From the NCBI RefSeq assembly GCF_002736205.1, contig NZ_CP024091.1, positions 1,426,001-1,490,000 on the forward strand: 64,000 bases of DNA. Direction: 5' to 3'. Below the pieces are notes generated by a model. It was not told where the DNA came from. It saw only the letters and a list, made by a program, of their open reading frames with translations, and did not search any database. Positions 38,072-47,509 of this stretch are shown piece by piece. Position 1 is the stretch's first letter. The number at the start of each line of letters is the position of its first letter. The translations under genes were made by a program, and so were the position numbers. The DNA is from Pedobacter ginsengisoli. Its GTDB lineage: Bacteria; Bacteroidota; Bacteroidia; Sphingobacteriales; Sphingobacteriaceae.

Positions 38072-38431
38072 TTACAACGTACCACTATTAATTACCAATT
38101 TGTATTTCAAAATACCTTCAGCGTATAGATAATATCCGTCTTTTGCACGGATTGTCTCAAATTCCCCAAAGGGTAATTTCAAATGCTTATTATTAATAGA
38201 ATAACCTCCAGTAGTAAGGTTAGCAAACCATTTTCTGGCATCAGTATGTTCCCAGATTTCAACTTTATCTGTACTAAATAGGCAAGTAGTTTCCAAATGG
38301 TCAGTATTGTTCAAAGTAAGACTAATTAAACGGAACTGTTTGCCGGCTAAAGAAACTGGTGTAGGGCTAATACATCCTGCCAGAAATATGCTGCAGAATG
38401 CAAAATAGAGGAGCGTTTTTCTAAATTGCAT
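38072..38431 (-). CDS. Hypothetical small lipoprotein
   Basis: A 119-residue protein with a lipoprotein signal (IFLAGC lipobox at about residue 19). The remainder resembles a small lipocalin-like beta-sheet domain (FRLISLTLNNTDHLETTCLFSTDKVEIWEHTD, YSINNKHLKLPFGEFETIRAKDGYYLYAEGILKYKLV), but no family is certain. It lies just downstream of the FG-GAP gene on the same strand (25-nt gap), so they may be cotranscribed. Confidence 0.6.
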   Translation of the reverse strand: MQFRKTLLYFAFCSIFLAGCISPTPVSLAGKQFRLISLTLNNTDHLETTCLFSTDKVEIWEHTDARKWFANLTTGGYSINNKHLKLPFGEFETIRAKDGYYLYAEGILKYKLVINSGTL

Positions 38432-38456
38432 AATACTAAGATAGTAAAAAAATATT

Positions 38457-39674
38457 TTATTTCCCTAAAACCAACCGGGCTTGGGTACCCCATTGGCCAA
38501 TAAACAGATCAAGTTTTCCGTCTTTATTTACATCACCAACGGCAATTCCCCAGCTTCTGCCAACGGTCGATTCAGGAATTACATCCTTAGTTACCGATTT
38601 AAAGTTCCCTTTACCATCATTTTGCAATGCCTGAACTTGCATAGGCTGAAAAGGAGGGATTTTAAGTGCACTTAAAATAATATCTGGATGTCCGTCGTGG
38701 TTAAAGTCAAAAATTACACCTGAATAAGTAGAGAATTCTTGCTTAGGAATACGCTTTGCCGTTTCGTCTTTAAAGTTTCCTTTACCGTCATTTATGAGCA
38801 AACGAGCGGTGGGGTCTTTTTCAAAAGCACCACCATTGCTGGTTAAGTTAAGAAACAGAATGTCTAGGTGCTTGTCGCCATTTGCATCAAAAACTAGAAC
38901 CTCTCTGGTATGTAAAGGAACCAGCAGTTCCAGTTTTTCGGGTTTCTCAGTAAAATGACCCTTTCCATCATTAAAGAACAAACGGTTAGGAGGAACCTCG
39001 TTACCAGTAATTAAATCCAGGTGTCCGTCTTTATTTAAGTCAACCAGTTTAACCGATTGTGTTTCAATACGGATATCAGGTAAACCTTCCTTGGTGTAAT
39101 CAATAAAATGGCCGGGTTTTTTAGGATCGTTGAGCCATAAAAAGTTATAAGGCGTAGGGCCTGTATTTCCAACAACAACATCAAGTAGTCCATCACCATT
39201 TACATCACCAATGTCAAGACCATTTGCTTCACTTTTTGCAGGCAAACGATCACTCACATCTCTAAAAGTTCCATCGCCATTCCCTAAGTAAAACTCATGG
39301 TTTTGGTCGTCTTCGGCAACAAATACAAAGTCCAGGTTCCCATCTTTATCAAAATCACCAGCACGGACGTGTTCGGTATCGTGCGATTTTTCTGCAAAAA
39401 CCCCCTTCTTCCAGGTAAACTTTCCTGTACCGTCGTTAAGGTATAATCGGTTCGGCAAGTTTTCTAATGCCAACACAGCGTCTAAATGCCCATCCTTATT
39501 CACGTCTACAAGTACTACATCCAAAGGATGAGCTTCTGGATCTACTGGTAAATGAGTTGTTGTAACGTCTTTGAAATACTTAGTTTCAGTGTTTTGCGAA
39601 AACACATGGCAATTGGTAGCAAAGCTTAACAAGATGGTAGTGGCACAGAGTTTTGCAGACAGGTATAGTTTCAT
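38457..39674 (-). CDS. Secreted FG-GAP/VCBS repeat protein
   Basis: The ATG at 39674 (MKLYLSAKLCATTILLSF) gives a normal signal peptide; the alternative upstream start is TTG. About seven calcium loops follow regularly (DVNKDGHLDAV, DFDKDGNLDFV, DVNGDGLLDVV, DLNKDGHLDLI, DANGDKHLDIL, DFNHDGHPDII, DVNKDGKLDLF), each after an RLYLNDGTGKF-like strand, so the chain should fold as a complete propeller. It is distinct from the two FG-GAP genes near the left end. The function is unknown; surface binding is inferred. Confidence 0.8.
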   Translation of the reverse strand: MKLYLSAKLCATTILLSFATNCHVFSQNTETKYFKDVTTTHLPVDPEAHPLDVVLVDVNKDGHLDAVLALENLPNRLYLNDGTGKFTWKKGVFAEKSHDTEHVRAGDFDKDGNLDFVFVAEDDQNHEFYLGNGDGTFRDVSDRLPAKSEANGLDIGDVNGDGLLDVVVGNTGPTPYNFLWLNDPKKPGHFIDYTKEGLPDIRIETQSVKLVDLNKDGHLDLITGNEVPPNRLFFNDGKGHFTEKPEKLELLVPLHTREVLVFDANGDKHLDILFLNLTSNGGAFEKDPTARLLINDGKGNFKDETAKRIPKQEFSTYSGVIFDFNHDGHPDIILSALKIPPFQPMQVQALQNDGKGNFKSVTKDVIPESTVGRSWGIAVGDVNKDGKLDLFIGQWGTQARLVLGK

Positions 39675-39851
39675 AATCAAGAGGTATTATGGTGGAACAA
39701 TACTTATTTGTTTACAAGATAAGCTGTTATGTTGGAAGAATGAAGAGTTATTTGAAATTAAAGAAAAATTATTAATTTTAACTGATGTAATGTGTGCTGT
39801 TTCTCTCGCTTATCTCTCAATTTCATCTAAATAACGACTTACTCTCTTAAA

Positions 39852-41933
39852 ATGAAACTAAAACAAACAATTAAGCTATTCTCACTGCTGGGTTTGCTGA
39901 GCTTTGGAATCTCAGGTTATGCGCAAACTGAAACTGAATTAACGCACAATGCACCAACTCTTCAAGTTGGGCTCGATGGATTAAACTTTGCCAAAGGTAC
40001 ATTGGATGCAGAACTTATAATGCAAATCGTTGCAGAAAAACAAAAAGAGGTAGGGTTAAAACTTGTTCAGAATATGTTCTTGAGTAAGGTCAATACAGCT
40101 GGAGGTGCTTTCTATTCATTTACAGATAATATCATAAGGGGAGTGGTTTCTGAACGCGATATTAATGTAATTACAAAAAAACTCTTGGAAAACACAGTTA
40201 ACATCACATTTACTTATGCTTTTGCCGATTATTATATCCGAACAATACAGTCAGAATATCTGGCGGATTTCAATTCGCTGGCACAATGCAATTCAATTAA
40301 AGCCATATCATCAAATAAAAATTTTACAATTACAGATTTAAAGCTAGGATTAAGATCTTTGAAACAAGAAGCTCCATTAGCGACATTGACTGAAGACGTA
40401 TCATTAAATCCTAATATAACAAAAATGATTGCATTGATGGCTGATATGTCCAGCGAAGTCATCAGGAATAATGCGACTCTTAAGGAGCTTGGTATTATGC
40501 AGGTATCCTATGCTCAATCTTACGAGTATCTTAATGAGTACAAAAAGCTAGAATTGGAAAGCCCTTCTGACTTTGCTATTGCTAAGCGAATATATATGTC
40601 GATGGAGGCTACTTTAGCGCAATATACCAATATGATTGGTTTACTTTATTATGGCTTAAGAGCAAACAGTTATAGGTTAAATGTGAATAATGTGCTTAAG
40701 AATATTGGAAAAACATCAGTTATTACCTCTGTAGCAGATATACAAACCAAAATAGGAAATGTAAATTCAGATTTACAGATTATTACTGCGAATATGCAAA
40801 AGTTGATGCAGAATTCGAGTGATACGACGAAGTTCAATCGTCTGTATAAAGCAATAGCTGAAATACAACAGATTAAAAGCTATACAAGTAAGGCAGAATC
40901 TTATTTTAACGGTATAAGCTCAATCCCTGTTTCTACAGATTCTCAAGCATTGGGAATTAACTCCGATGTTGTATACACCTTGTACGCTGACATTATCCCC
41001 AAACTTAGGTCAGCAGGTATATGGGATTCAAAGGCAGACGAAAGTGTTCAGCGATTGGAAGAAATTTGTAAATTCATATATGCTTCCTATGCTAATGATG
41101 ATACAAATATGTTGAAGGCACATGGTTCTGGTGCTAATATCGAAAAGTTTCTCTCCATCTTATCTGTTGCATATCAGTTTGATAGAGCTAATACTTTTTC
41201 AAACAGTGTCAAACTCCTTTCTGATTTAGAAACCATATTTCCAAATGAACGAATTAAAGACGCTTTAGTTTTTATAAATGCTTACATCAGAGATTTTGTT
41301 GCAGTTTATAAAGATACAAATGGAAAGGAATACATCGGTGTAAATGTAGAATCACTGATATCTAGGCTAAGTGCAGTAAAGTCAGATAAGCTAAGAAGAG
41401 GGAGTGTTCTTTTCAATGTAGGAGTTAATACAACGTATTTTCCTAATGAACTTCTGTTAGAGGATGGCTCAAAGATTACAAATTTCAGCTTTGTAAGCGA
41501 AAAAATAGGATTTAAATGGAAATTTTTTGATAAAAGTTTTTGGCAAACTCGAAATCCGGGAGAAACCTACACTATTGGAGGTACAAAATATAAGAAAACC
41601 GCCACTCCTTCAGAACCAGTAATTTCAAACATGCATGCAATTGTATATGGCTCAGGAATTCTATACAATATTTTCAACACTGGTACTACCAAAAATTTTA
41701 ATGCACCAATGATTGGTACAGGGCTTGGGATATCTTTTTTTAATAGTCTAGATTTTAATGTGACGGCGGGATTTCCAATTTTAAGAAAAGGAGATTCAGG
41801 GAAAAGTGGCTTTATTGGCTTTGGTTTCGATTTCCCCTTTACTGAATATATTAAGAGATTGTCCGAAAAAAATCGTGACAAAAAGAATAAAGAACTGATT
41901 GCTGAAGTAGCCAGTTCAACCAAAAATCTTTGA
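39852..41933 (+). CDS. Large secreted hypothetical protein
   Basis: A 693-residue protein with a signal peptide (MKLKQTIKLFSLLGLLSFGISGYAQ). Most of residues 40-490 is helical, with heptad-like segments (LQTITANMQKLMQNSSDTTKFNRLYKAIAEIQQIK). The last ~180 residues (LRRGSVLFNVGVNTTYFPNELLLEDG, GTGLGISFFNSLDFNVTAGFPILR, GFIGFGFDFPFTEYIK) look like beta-barrel or porin strands. I do not recognise a family. The architecture suggests a periplasmic helical body attached to an outer-membrane barrel. A 46-residue membrane-peptide gene follows 60 nt downstream. Confidence 0.6.
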   Translation: MKLKQTIKLFSLLGLLSFGISGYAQTETELTHNAPTLQVGLDGLNFAKGTLDAELIMQIVAEKQKEVGLKLVQNMFLSKVNTAGGAFYSFTDNIIRGVVSERDINVITKKLLENTVNITFTYAFADYYIRTIQSEYLADFNSLAQCNSIKAISSNKNFTITDLKLGLRSLKQEAPLATLTEDVSLNPNITKMIALMADMSSEVIRNNATLKELGIMQVSYAQSYEYLNEYKKLELESPSDFAIAKRIYMSMEATLAQYTNMIGLLYYGLRANSYRLNVNNVLKNIGKTSVITSVADIQTKIGNVNSDLQIITANMQKLMQNSSDTTKFNRLYKAIAEIQQIKSYTSKAESYFNGISSIPVSTDSQALGINSDVVYTLYADIIPKLRSAGIWDSKADESVQRLEEICKFIYASYANDDTNMLKAHGSGANIEKFLSILSVAYQFDRANTFSNSVKLLSDLETIFPNERIKDALVFINAYIRDFVAVYKDTNGKEYIGVNVESLISRLSAVKSDKLRRGSVLFNVGVNTTYFPNELLLEDGSKITNFSFVSEKIGFKWKFFDKSFWQTRNPGETYTIGGTKYKKTATPSEPVISNMHAIVYGSGILYNIFNTGTTKNFNAPMIGTGLGISFFNSLDFNVTAGFPILRKGDSGKSGFIGFGFDFPFTEYIKRLSEKNRDKKNKELIAEVASSTKNL

Positions 41934-41993
41934 GTTTTTTTGAATTAAAGAATTTTAGCTAGTATATTTTGATTGTAATTTTATCTTTATTAT

Positions 41994-42134
41994 ATGGATC
42001 CTAACGAGCTCAAAAAACTAGACCGTATACCTACAAGCGACAGACATTGGGTATTTCGCACTCCCTTTTATGGTATTATTGTTTTTATCCTCATTTTGGC
42101 TTGGAAGATTATTGAAGGTTGGCTAGAGAAGTAG
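41994..42134 (+). CDS. Small membrane peptide (46 residues)
   Basis: An ATG at 41994 opens a 46-residue frame: a polar start (MDPNELKKLDRIPTSDRHW) and one transmembrane helix (FYGIIVFILILAWKIIEGWLEK). The start sits after an A+T-rich leader and the stop lies 12 nt before the next gene. It has no recognised family. Coding status is supported by the single clean helix and plausible start, but the short length keeps confidence moderate. Confidence 0.5.
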   Translation: MDPNELKKLDRIPTSDRHWVFRTPFYGIIVFILILAWKIIEGWLEK

Positions 42135-42146
42135 TATAATTTGTAT

Positions 42147-42597
42147 ATGCCAATTATCCGGATTGAAACTTTTATAAATACTGATCAGGCAAAAGTCTTT
42201 GACCTTGCCAGAAACATTGATCTTCATCAGGTCTCTACTGCTCATACCAATGAAAGGGCAATAGCAGGTAAAACATCCGGTCTTATTGAATTGAATGAAT
42301 CAGTAACATGGGGAAGCCAAGCATTTTGGAATTGTGCAGAGGCTTAGTTCTAAAATAATTGAAATGAAATCTCCTGATTATTTTGTTGATGAAATGGTTT
42401 TTGGAGCTTTTAAGTCATTCAGACACGAGCATATTTTTGAAATTCAGGGAACTGGTACACTAATGACAGATGTTTTTAATTATTTATCTCCTCTGGGAGT
42501 TTTAGGGAAATTGGCCAATGTACTCTTTCTTAACAAATACGTAACGGACTTACTTGTTCACAGGAACAAAACATTGAAAGAACATGCCGAACAATAA
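42147..42597 (+). pseudogene. SRPBCC-family (polyketide-cyclase-like) gene with frameshift
   Basis: Two overlapping frames together encode one START/SRPBCC-like protein: MPIIRIETFINTDQAKVFDLARNIDLHQ in one and AKHFGIVQRLSSKIIEMKSPDYFVDEMVFGAFKSFRHEH in the next. They join at the G-run 42310-42313 (ACATGGGGAAGCC). Removing one G would give an uninterrupted V-T-W-E-A-K-H-F-G reading, which fits the family, so a +1 frameshift truncates the product at 42347. It may be a real pseudogene, phase variation at the G-run, or a sequencing error. The upstream ATG at 42147 is chosen over a TTG at 42141. Confidence 0.75.
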
Positions 42598-42738
42598 TGC
42601 AGCTCCTTCTTCAATAATTACCTTTAAAATAGGTAAATGGAGTCTATTAGACACGTATGACGTAAATATGTCGCAAACAAGTCGTAAATCAAATTCAGCC
42701 TTAACAATACCTTTGCTATGTACATAAAACGTTCTAAA

Positions 42739-43344
42739 ATGAAAAATACAGAATTAGCAAAAAGGATTAAAGCATTGCGCAGCCGTAAGGGCATGAGTCA
42801 GGAAGAGTTGGCTGAAGTATCTCAACTTAGCTTAAGAACAATTCAACGAATAGAGGGCGGAGAGACGGAAGCGAGAGGCGATACCTTACAGCGCCTGGCT
42901 AAGGCTTTAAATATCTCTCCTGATGAATTGATAGATTGGGCAGAGAATGAAGATAGGGGGTTTTTAGTAGTGTTAAACCTCTCAGCACTAAGTTTTATAG
43001 CCTTCCCTATATTAGGGATAGTTGTGCCACTGGCGTTGTGGATGTTAAAAAAAGACAAAATTAAATATGTAAATGAGACGGGTAAAAAGTTACTGAACTT
43101 TCAAATATCATGGTGCATATTAGCCTCGTTCTTTACTATTTTTCCTATGATTATTCAAATATTTCATATTGGTGGTTCATTATTTCGAGCGTTTCAAGTT
43201 TTCAATTTAGGAGCAATAGAAGCATTTATACTGATGGTTCCTATTTTATATTCAGTTAATCTAGCTTTTATTATTGTAAACACCATACGTAGTTATAATT
43301 TTCAGAAAGTATATTACAAGCCTGCAATTCCCTTTTTAAGATAA
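42739..43344 (+). CDS. XRE-family HTH regulator fused to DUF4870-like membrane domain
   Basis: Residues ~3-60 form a Cro/CI helix-turn-helix (LAKRIKALRSRKGMSQEELAEVSQLSLRTIQRIEGGETEARGDTLQRLAKALNISPDELI). It is followed by four hydrophobic helices of the DUF4870 type (PILGIVVPLALWMLKKDKIKYVNETGKKLLNFQISW is typical). A membrane-anchored transcription regulator is therefore likely. The ATG at 42739 matches the usual start of such proteins; an in-frame ATG at 42718 would add seven residues. Two TCG(T/C)AAA-like boxes precede it (42670-42690), but no operator can be proved. Confidence 0.82.
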   Translation: MKNTELAKRIKALRSRKGMSQEELAEVSQLSLRTIQRIEGGETEARGDTLQRLAKALNISPDELIDWAENEDRGFLVVLNLSALSFIAFPILGIVVPLALWMLKKDKIKYVNETGKKLLNFQISWCILASFFTIFPMIIQIFHIGGSLFRAFQVFNLGAIEAFILMVPILYSVNLAFIIVNTIRSYNFQKVYYKPAIPFLR

Positions 43345-43378
43345 AAGTTTGAATTGGACCTTTATTATATGGAGCATT

Positions 43379-43879
43379 TTACATTGTTGGATTTTGCAGG
43401 TAAATGCTCCATTGCTGAATTGGTAAATCCTTCTTCTTGGCCAATATAATGGCCGAGTTGGTGCTTCCTTCAGAGTCTGCAGGGGTAAGATACAAATCTG
43501 TATCTCTAAGTCTGATGAGGTAGATGTCTTTTTTTACTTTAATAAACTCATACTGCTGGTTTTTAGCATCTAAAACAAGAGGTTGTTCCTCTAAAACCGC
43601 TGCATCTTTTGCTTCCCCAAGTGGTTGAAAAGTCTTTTTAGTGAACAGATTTTTCAGTTGATAAGTGTTTTCTCCTTTGTGTTGAAAATCCCAGGTCGTA
43701 CATTTCCAGTTTTGAGGGTCATAAGCAACCAATGGTGTCCCCTTTTTACCACTGGCATCCTTAACCCGAAGCAACATCCCCGTTTTAATATTCTTTATAG
43801 CATAAGCGCCTTTTATTTCCTGCGAATATGAGGTATAGGTAAACAGGGAAATTAAAAGTATAGTTGCTATAAATTTCAT
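43379..43879 (-). CDS. Secreted ricin-type (beta-trefoil) lectin-like protein
   Basis: A signal peptide (MKFIATILLISLFTYTSYSQ) precedes a 145-residue beta-trefoil. Three repeats of the form Y-x-(I/L)-x-N-x-x-T-x-x-x-L, each ending near Q-x-W, are visible: YAIKNIKTGMLLRV, TYQLKNLFTKKTFQPL and YLIRLRDTDLYLTP, closed by IQQWSIYLQ. Trefoil lectins bind galactose or similar sugars; the QxW motifs are only partly conserved, so binding is uncertain. The gene is monocistronic and no enzyme domain is attached. Confidence 0.75.
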   Translation of the reverse strand: MKFIATILLISLFTYTSYSQEIKGAYAIKNIKTGMLLRVKDASGKKGTPLVAYDPQNWKCTTWDFQHKGENTYQLKNLFTKKTFQPLGEAKDAAVLEEQPLVLDAKNQQYEFIKVKKDIYLIRLRDTDLYLTPADSEGSTNSAIILAKKKDLPIQQWSIYLQNPTM

Positions 43880-43983
43880 ATCAAGTTACTTACAATATAA
43901 ATGTACTTAATTATTTTACTTTTAGGGAGTAGCGTTTTACACTTTAGGAACGTTTTAGTGTAAAATCTAAATTAATAACCATT

Positions 43984-44484
43984 ATGAAAAAGTTTCTATT
44001 TATTTGCGCGGTGCTCTTTATTGCTAGTCTGGGATGTAAAAAAAATAACATTGGTGGGGGTGGGCTTTGCGCCTGTTCACCTATTACTGAACCTGAGATA
44101 AATCTGGTTATAAAAAACAGCACAGGCAGTGATCTGTTGAGCGACAAAATTGCTGGTGCCTATTCAAAAGATGATATTAAAGTATTCCAGAAAACTGCGG
44201 ATGGCAAAGAAACTCCAGTAAAGTTTAGCATCAGACCTCCATTTTCTTATGGTGATGAAAAGTTTAATTTCAACTCGTTATTGATAGGCCTTAATTTTTT
44301 AGCAAATGCATCAGGCTCAAAAATTCTTTTAAAACTAGGTGATAGTAAAGTTTATGAACTTAGTTTTGTATTGAACGAAGGTAGGTACGATATTAATAAA
44401 CTGCTGATTGATAGTAAAGAAGCTGAAAAGGACCAAGGTGATGTTGCTAAGTACGCCAGGATATATTATGTTACTGACTTGTAA
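43984..44484 (+). CDS. Hypothetical small lipoprotein
   Basis: The 166-residue product has a strong lipobox (IASLGC) followed by a Gly/Cys-rich stretch (KKNNIGGGGLCACSPITEPEINL) that is unusual for the mature N-terminus. The remaining sheet-rich part (LVIKNSTGSDLLSDKIAGAYSKDDIKVFQK) resembles lipoproteins found only in Bacteroidota. No function is known. It is convergent with the LRR-TPR gene (15-nt gap) and is preceded by an A+T-rich leader. Confidence 0.6.
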   Translation: MKKFLFICAVLFIASLGCKKNNIGGGGLCACSPITEPEINLVIKNSTGSDLLSDKIAGAYSKDDIKVFQKTADGKETPVKFSIRPPFSYGDEKFNFNSLLIGLNFLANASGSKILLKLGDSKVYELSFVLNEGRYDINKLLIDSKEAEKDQGDVAKYARIYYVTDL

Positions 44485-44499
44485 AGGCAAAATAATGAG

Positions 44500-47352
44500 C
44501 TAATTGTTAAGTACTTCAATTTCGCTTAATTGTTGCTTCTCTTTCTCAGATCGATTAGAATATTTAATCCAACGGTTAAAGTTACTGTAATCCCAATCAG
44601 TAACTTTTCCATTTTTTTCAAGCTTTTTAAGATAATCGTTTTTCAACTTTTTGTAATCAGCCGGGTATTTCATTAACAAAGCTATTGTCTCCAGATAGTC
44701 TGCATTAGCCAGATTAAATTTAAATATCTTAGGATCTTCTGATTTAAACATATTTAGTACCTCGTCAGGTTTTTCTGCCATAATTAAAATTTCAGCATAA
44801 TTGTAAATATGGATATCCTTTAGGTTCGGATATTTCAAATAGTTACCTCTTGATTTTGATACTGCACTATCAAAGTACCTTTTACTTAGGGAAAGCTCAC
44901 CAAGTTCCATATAGCTTAGCGCTGCATTTAGAAAACTCTCTGTCCTTGAATTTTTATTAGCAAATAAAGCATGGATTTCCGCAGCCTTAGTTTTATCTCC
45001 AAGTATTCGATACGATTCAGCTAGTGCTGCTTCATTTTGCTTTGCTCCTAATGTATGCCACCAGGTTTTATAGATAGAATTTTCCAGGTTCTTATTAAGA
45101 TCAGTTATTGCATTTTTATAGTCCTTAGTTTTATATCGAGACATGCCAATGGCAAACCAATACACATTTTTCTCGTAATTTGCTGAATCCAAATCTTTTG
45201 CTTTTTTAGCAAATTCAACTGCTTTTTTAAAAGAACTGTCGGCATACAACCAGGCAACAGCATTACTCATCGAAATAACCAGCTCACTATTAGTTACTTT
45301 TAATGCAGTTGGCTTATAGCCGAGTTCCTCAAATACTATTTTTGCATCAGCAGCATTTAAAATTCCTCGACTTATAAATCCTGTATCAATGGCTAATGGA
45401 TTATTTTTTAAGGTAATATTGAACCACTTCATCTTAGTCATTTCAACAGGGAGGGTTTTTAATTGGTTATTACTTAAATCCAGTATCAATTCCAGTTTCT
45501 CCCATGGCGCGTCGGCAGGCAATATTTTTAGTCCAGTATTAGCCAAATTTACAATTAAAGGCTGTTTTTTAGCATTGGCAAAAACAACATTGCAAATGCT
45601 TTGTTCGTCCATTTTACTATTATTATTTAAATTCAGATTATGCAGGTTCAAATTGTTTGCTAAACCCTTAGGCAAAGTTTTTAAGTTATTACCATCAACA
45701 TATAAGTCCTCAAGTTGCTTTAAGTTGCCAATGCCGTTAGGTAGGCTCTCTAAACCACATTTACTGGCACTTAATTCTTGCAGGTCTTGGTAACGATCAA
45801 TATTTGCAGGTAAATTCTGTAAGGGGTTATTATCAACGGACAGCTTTTTCAATTGGTATTTTCCCATATCTAAAGCCGGGAAACTGGTGATTTTGTTTCT
45901 TGAGAAAAACAAATGTTTTAACCGGTGGAGATACTGAACTCCTTCTGGAAACTGGGTGATTTGGTTCTGACTTAGATCTAGACTTTCAAGCGTTGTTAAG
46001 TTTGCCCAACGTAATTTGGATATATCTTTAAGCTGGTTCCCGCTCACTAACAATGCTTTTAGGTTTTTAATGTTAGCTATTTCTTCAGGAATGCGCTGAA
46101 GATTGTTATAGCTTAAGTCGAGTATCTGAAGTTTTGGCAGATTTATGAGTGGAGGCATATCAGAAATGGTTTTCCAAATGATAAGCGTTTTTAATTCAGG
46201 TAGTTGATACAGACTAGCAGGAAGGCTAAATGAACTGTTTTGTGTCCACTTTTCGGTGTTCCATCTTAGTATTACAGATTCCAGTTTCACAAGCGGCTTG
46301 AAAAAATCAGGGCAACCTGATAAATCGCAACTTTGTATATTCAACGAACGGAGCTTAGTAAGCCCCCTAATACCAATCAGTTCATACGGATGATTTTTAA
46401 ATCTTGTTATCCATCGTAAGCTTAACGACTCCAGATTTTTTAGCTTTTCGAGACCTGAAAAAGTGTGGCTGGTATCAAATGGCCCATAAATAGCCAGTTC
46501 TTTAAGCTCAGTTAAAGCCGATAACGACTTAATAAATTCAGCATCTTTTGCTAAGATTGGATTAATTCTTAAGCTATTAAGTTTACTGAATTTTTTAAAA
46601 ACCGCACCATCTTTAATATAACAAAACTTGAAATCTAGCATTTTCAATGTGCTTATTTTCGCCAGTTTTTCCAAAAGTGTTTCATCTTTGGAATCAATGT
46701 CGCCTTTTTGTTCAATTTTAGCCATTTGCCAAACTGCATGCTCAATATCCAGGCTCAATAGCTGTGGCGTAGATAACATTACAAAAGTGATTTGATTTGG
46801 TAATACCGAATTATCAGGGATTTTCTGTTTATATTCAAGCAAATCCACACCTCTAAGTGAGGGCATTTTGTGTAATTTATCAAATGTGTCGTGAGCATCA
46901 AGGTTCTCGGCGCCACTTATACTAAAGAATTTTAAGTTACTTAACGTCAGTATCTCTTCAGGAAGCCGATATTTGCTTTTGATCGAATTCTGACCATTAT
47001 CATAAAAACTTAGGGCTTCCAGGTTTGGAAATTGCTGTAGTAAACTAAAAACTTTTGCAATGTTGATAGTATCATTAACTGCAAAAAAAATGCTCACTAC
47101 ATTTGCCTGTTTATGATTCCTTATTACTTCGTTTAAATATCGCAATGCTGCACCATCTAAATTGATATGCTGATAATCAAGTTCAGGAATAGGGTTTGTT
47201 AATTTGTTTAAAAAACTCAACTCGTATTCAGGCTTTTCAATGTACTTATAAAAAAGAACTGAATCAGTTTGAGCCTTTATGTTTTGAATATTAAAAAACA
47301 ATAGCAATGCAGAAGTAAGAAGTACAGATAAGGCTAAGCGTTGAACGTTCAT
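44500..47352 (-). CDS. Exported LRR-TPR repeat protein
   Basis: A signal peptide (residues 1-28, ends IKAQ) precedes about eighteen leucine-rich repeats (pattern L-x-x-L-x-L-x-x-N-x-L-x-x-L-P, for example LQILDLSYNNLQRIPEEIANIKNLKALLVSGNQL) covering roughly 60-660. A helical part with TPR-like units (AVEFAKKAKDLDSANYEKNVYWFAIGMSRYKTKDYKNAITDLNKNLENSIYKTWWHTLG and SYMELGELSLSKRYFDSAVSK) fills ~690-900. This gives a long solenoid for protein or glycan contacts on the surface or in the periplasm. The partner is unknown. The LRR-TPR combination is uncommon. Confidence 0.8.
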   Translation of the reverse strand: MNVQRLALSVLLTSALLLFFNIQNIKAQTDSVLFYKYIEKPEYELSFLNKLTNPIPELDYQHINLDGAALRYLNEVIRNHKQANVVSIFFAVNDTINIAKVFSLLQQFPNLEALSFYDNGQNSIKSKYRLPEEILTLSNLKFFSISGAENLDAHDTFDKLHKMPSLRGVDLLEYKQKIPDNSVLPNQITFVMLSTPQLLSLDIEHAVWQMAKIEQKGDIDSKDETLLEKLAKISTLKMLDFKFCYIKDGAVFKKFSKLNSLRINPILAKDAEFIKSLSALTELKELAIYGPFDTSHTFSGLEKLKNLESLSLRWITRFKNHPYELIGIRGLTKLRSLNIQSCDLSGCPDFFKPLVKLESVILRWNTEKWTQNSSFSLPASLYQLPELKTLIIWKTISDMPPLINLPKLQILDLSYNNLQRIPEEIANIKNLKALLVSGNQLKDISKLRWANLTTLESLDLSQNQITQFPEGVQYLHRLKHLFFSRNKITSFPALDMGKYQLKKLSVDNNPLQNLPANIDRYQDLQELSASKCGLESLPNGIGNLKQLEDLYVDGNNLKTLPKGLANNLNLHNLNLNNNSKMDEQSICNVVFANAKKQPLIVNLANTGLKILPADAPWEKLELILDLSNNQLKTLPVEMTKMKWFNITLKNNPLAIDTGFISRGILNAADAKIVFEELGYKPTALKVTNSELVISMSNAVAWLYADSSFKKAVEFAKKAKDLDSANYEKNVYWFAIGMSRYKTKDYKNAITDLNKNLENSIYKTWWHTLGAKQNEAALAESYRILGDKTKAAEIHALFANKNSRTESFLNAALSYMELGELSLSKRYFDSAVSKSRGNYLKYPNLKDIHIYNYAEILIMAEKPDEVLNMFKSEDPKIFKFNLANADYLETIALLMKYPADYKKLKNDYLKKLEKNGKVTDWDYSNFNRWIKYSNRSEKEKQQLSEIEVLNN

Positions 47353-47509
47353 TATAAGAGCAGGTTGGTTAGTTGGCTAATTAAAGTTAATCAAAAAAGT
47401 AGAGTAATTTTGTCGAGGTACCCATTGTTTTTTTAAGATATTTTGGTAACATTTGGATTAACCAGACCATTCCTTGTATCGCAGAGATACATGGTTTTTT
47501 ACCATTAAA

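Noticed and set aside
43371..43410. Terminator formed by GGAGCATTT and AAATGCTCC
   Set aside because: The loop is long, no T-run follows on either strand, and it lies across the 3' end of the lectin-like coding region.
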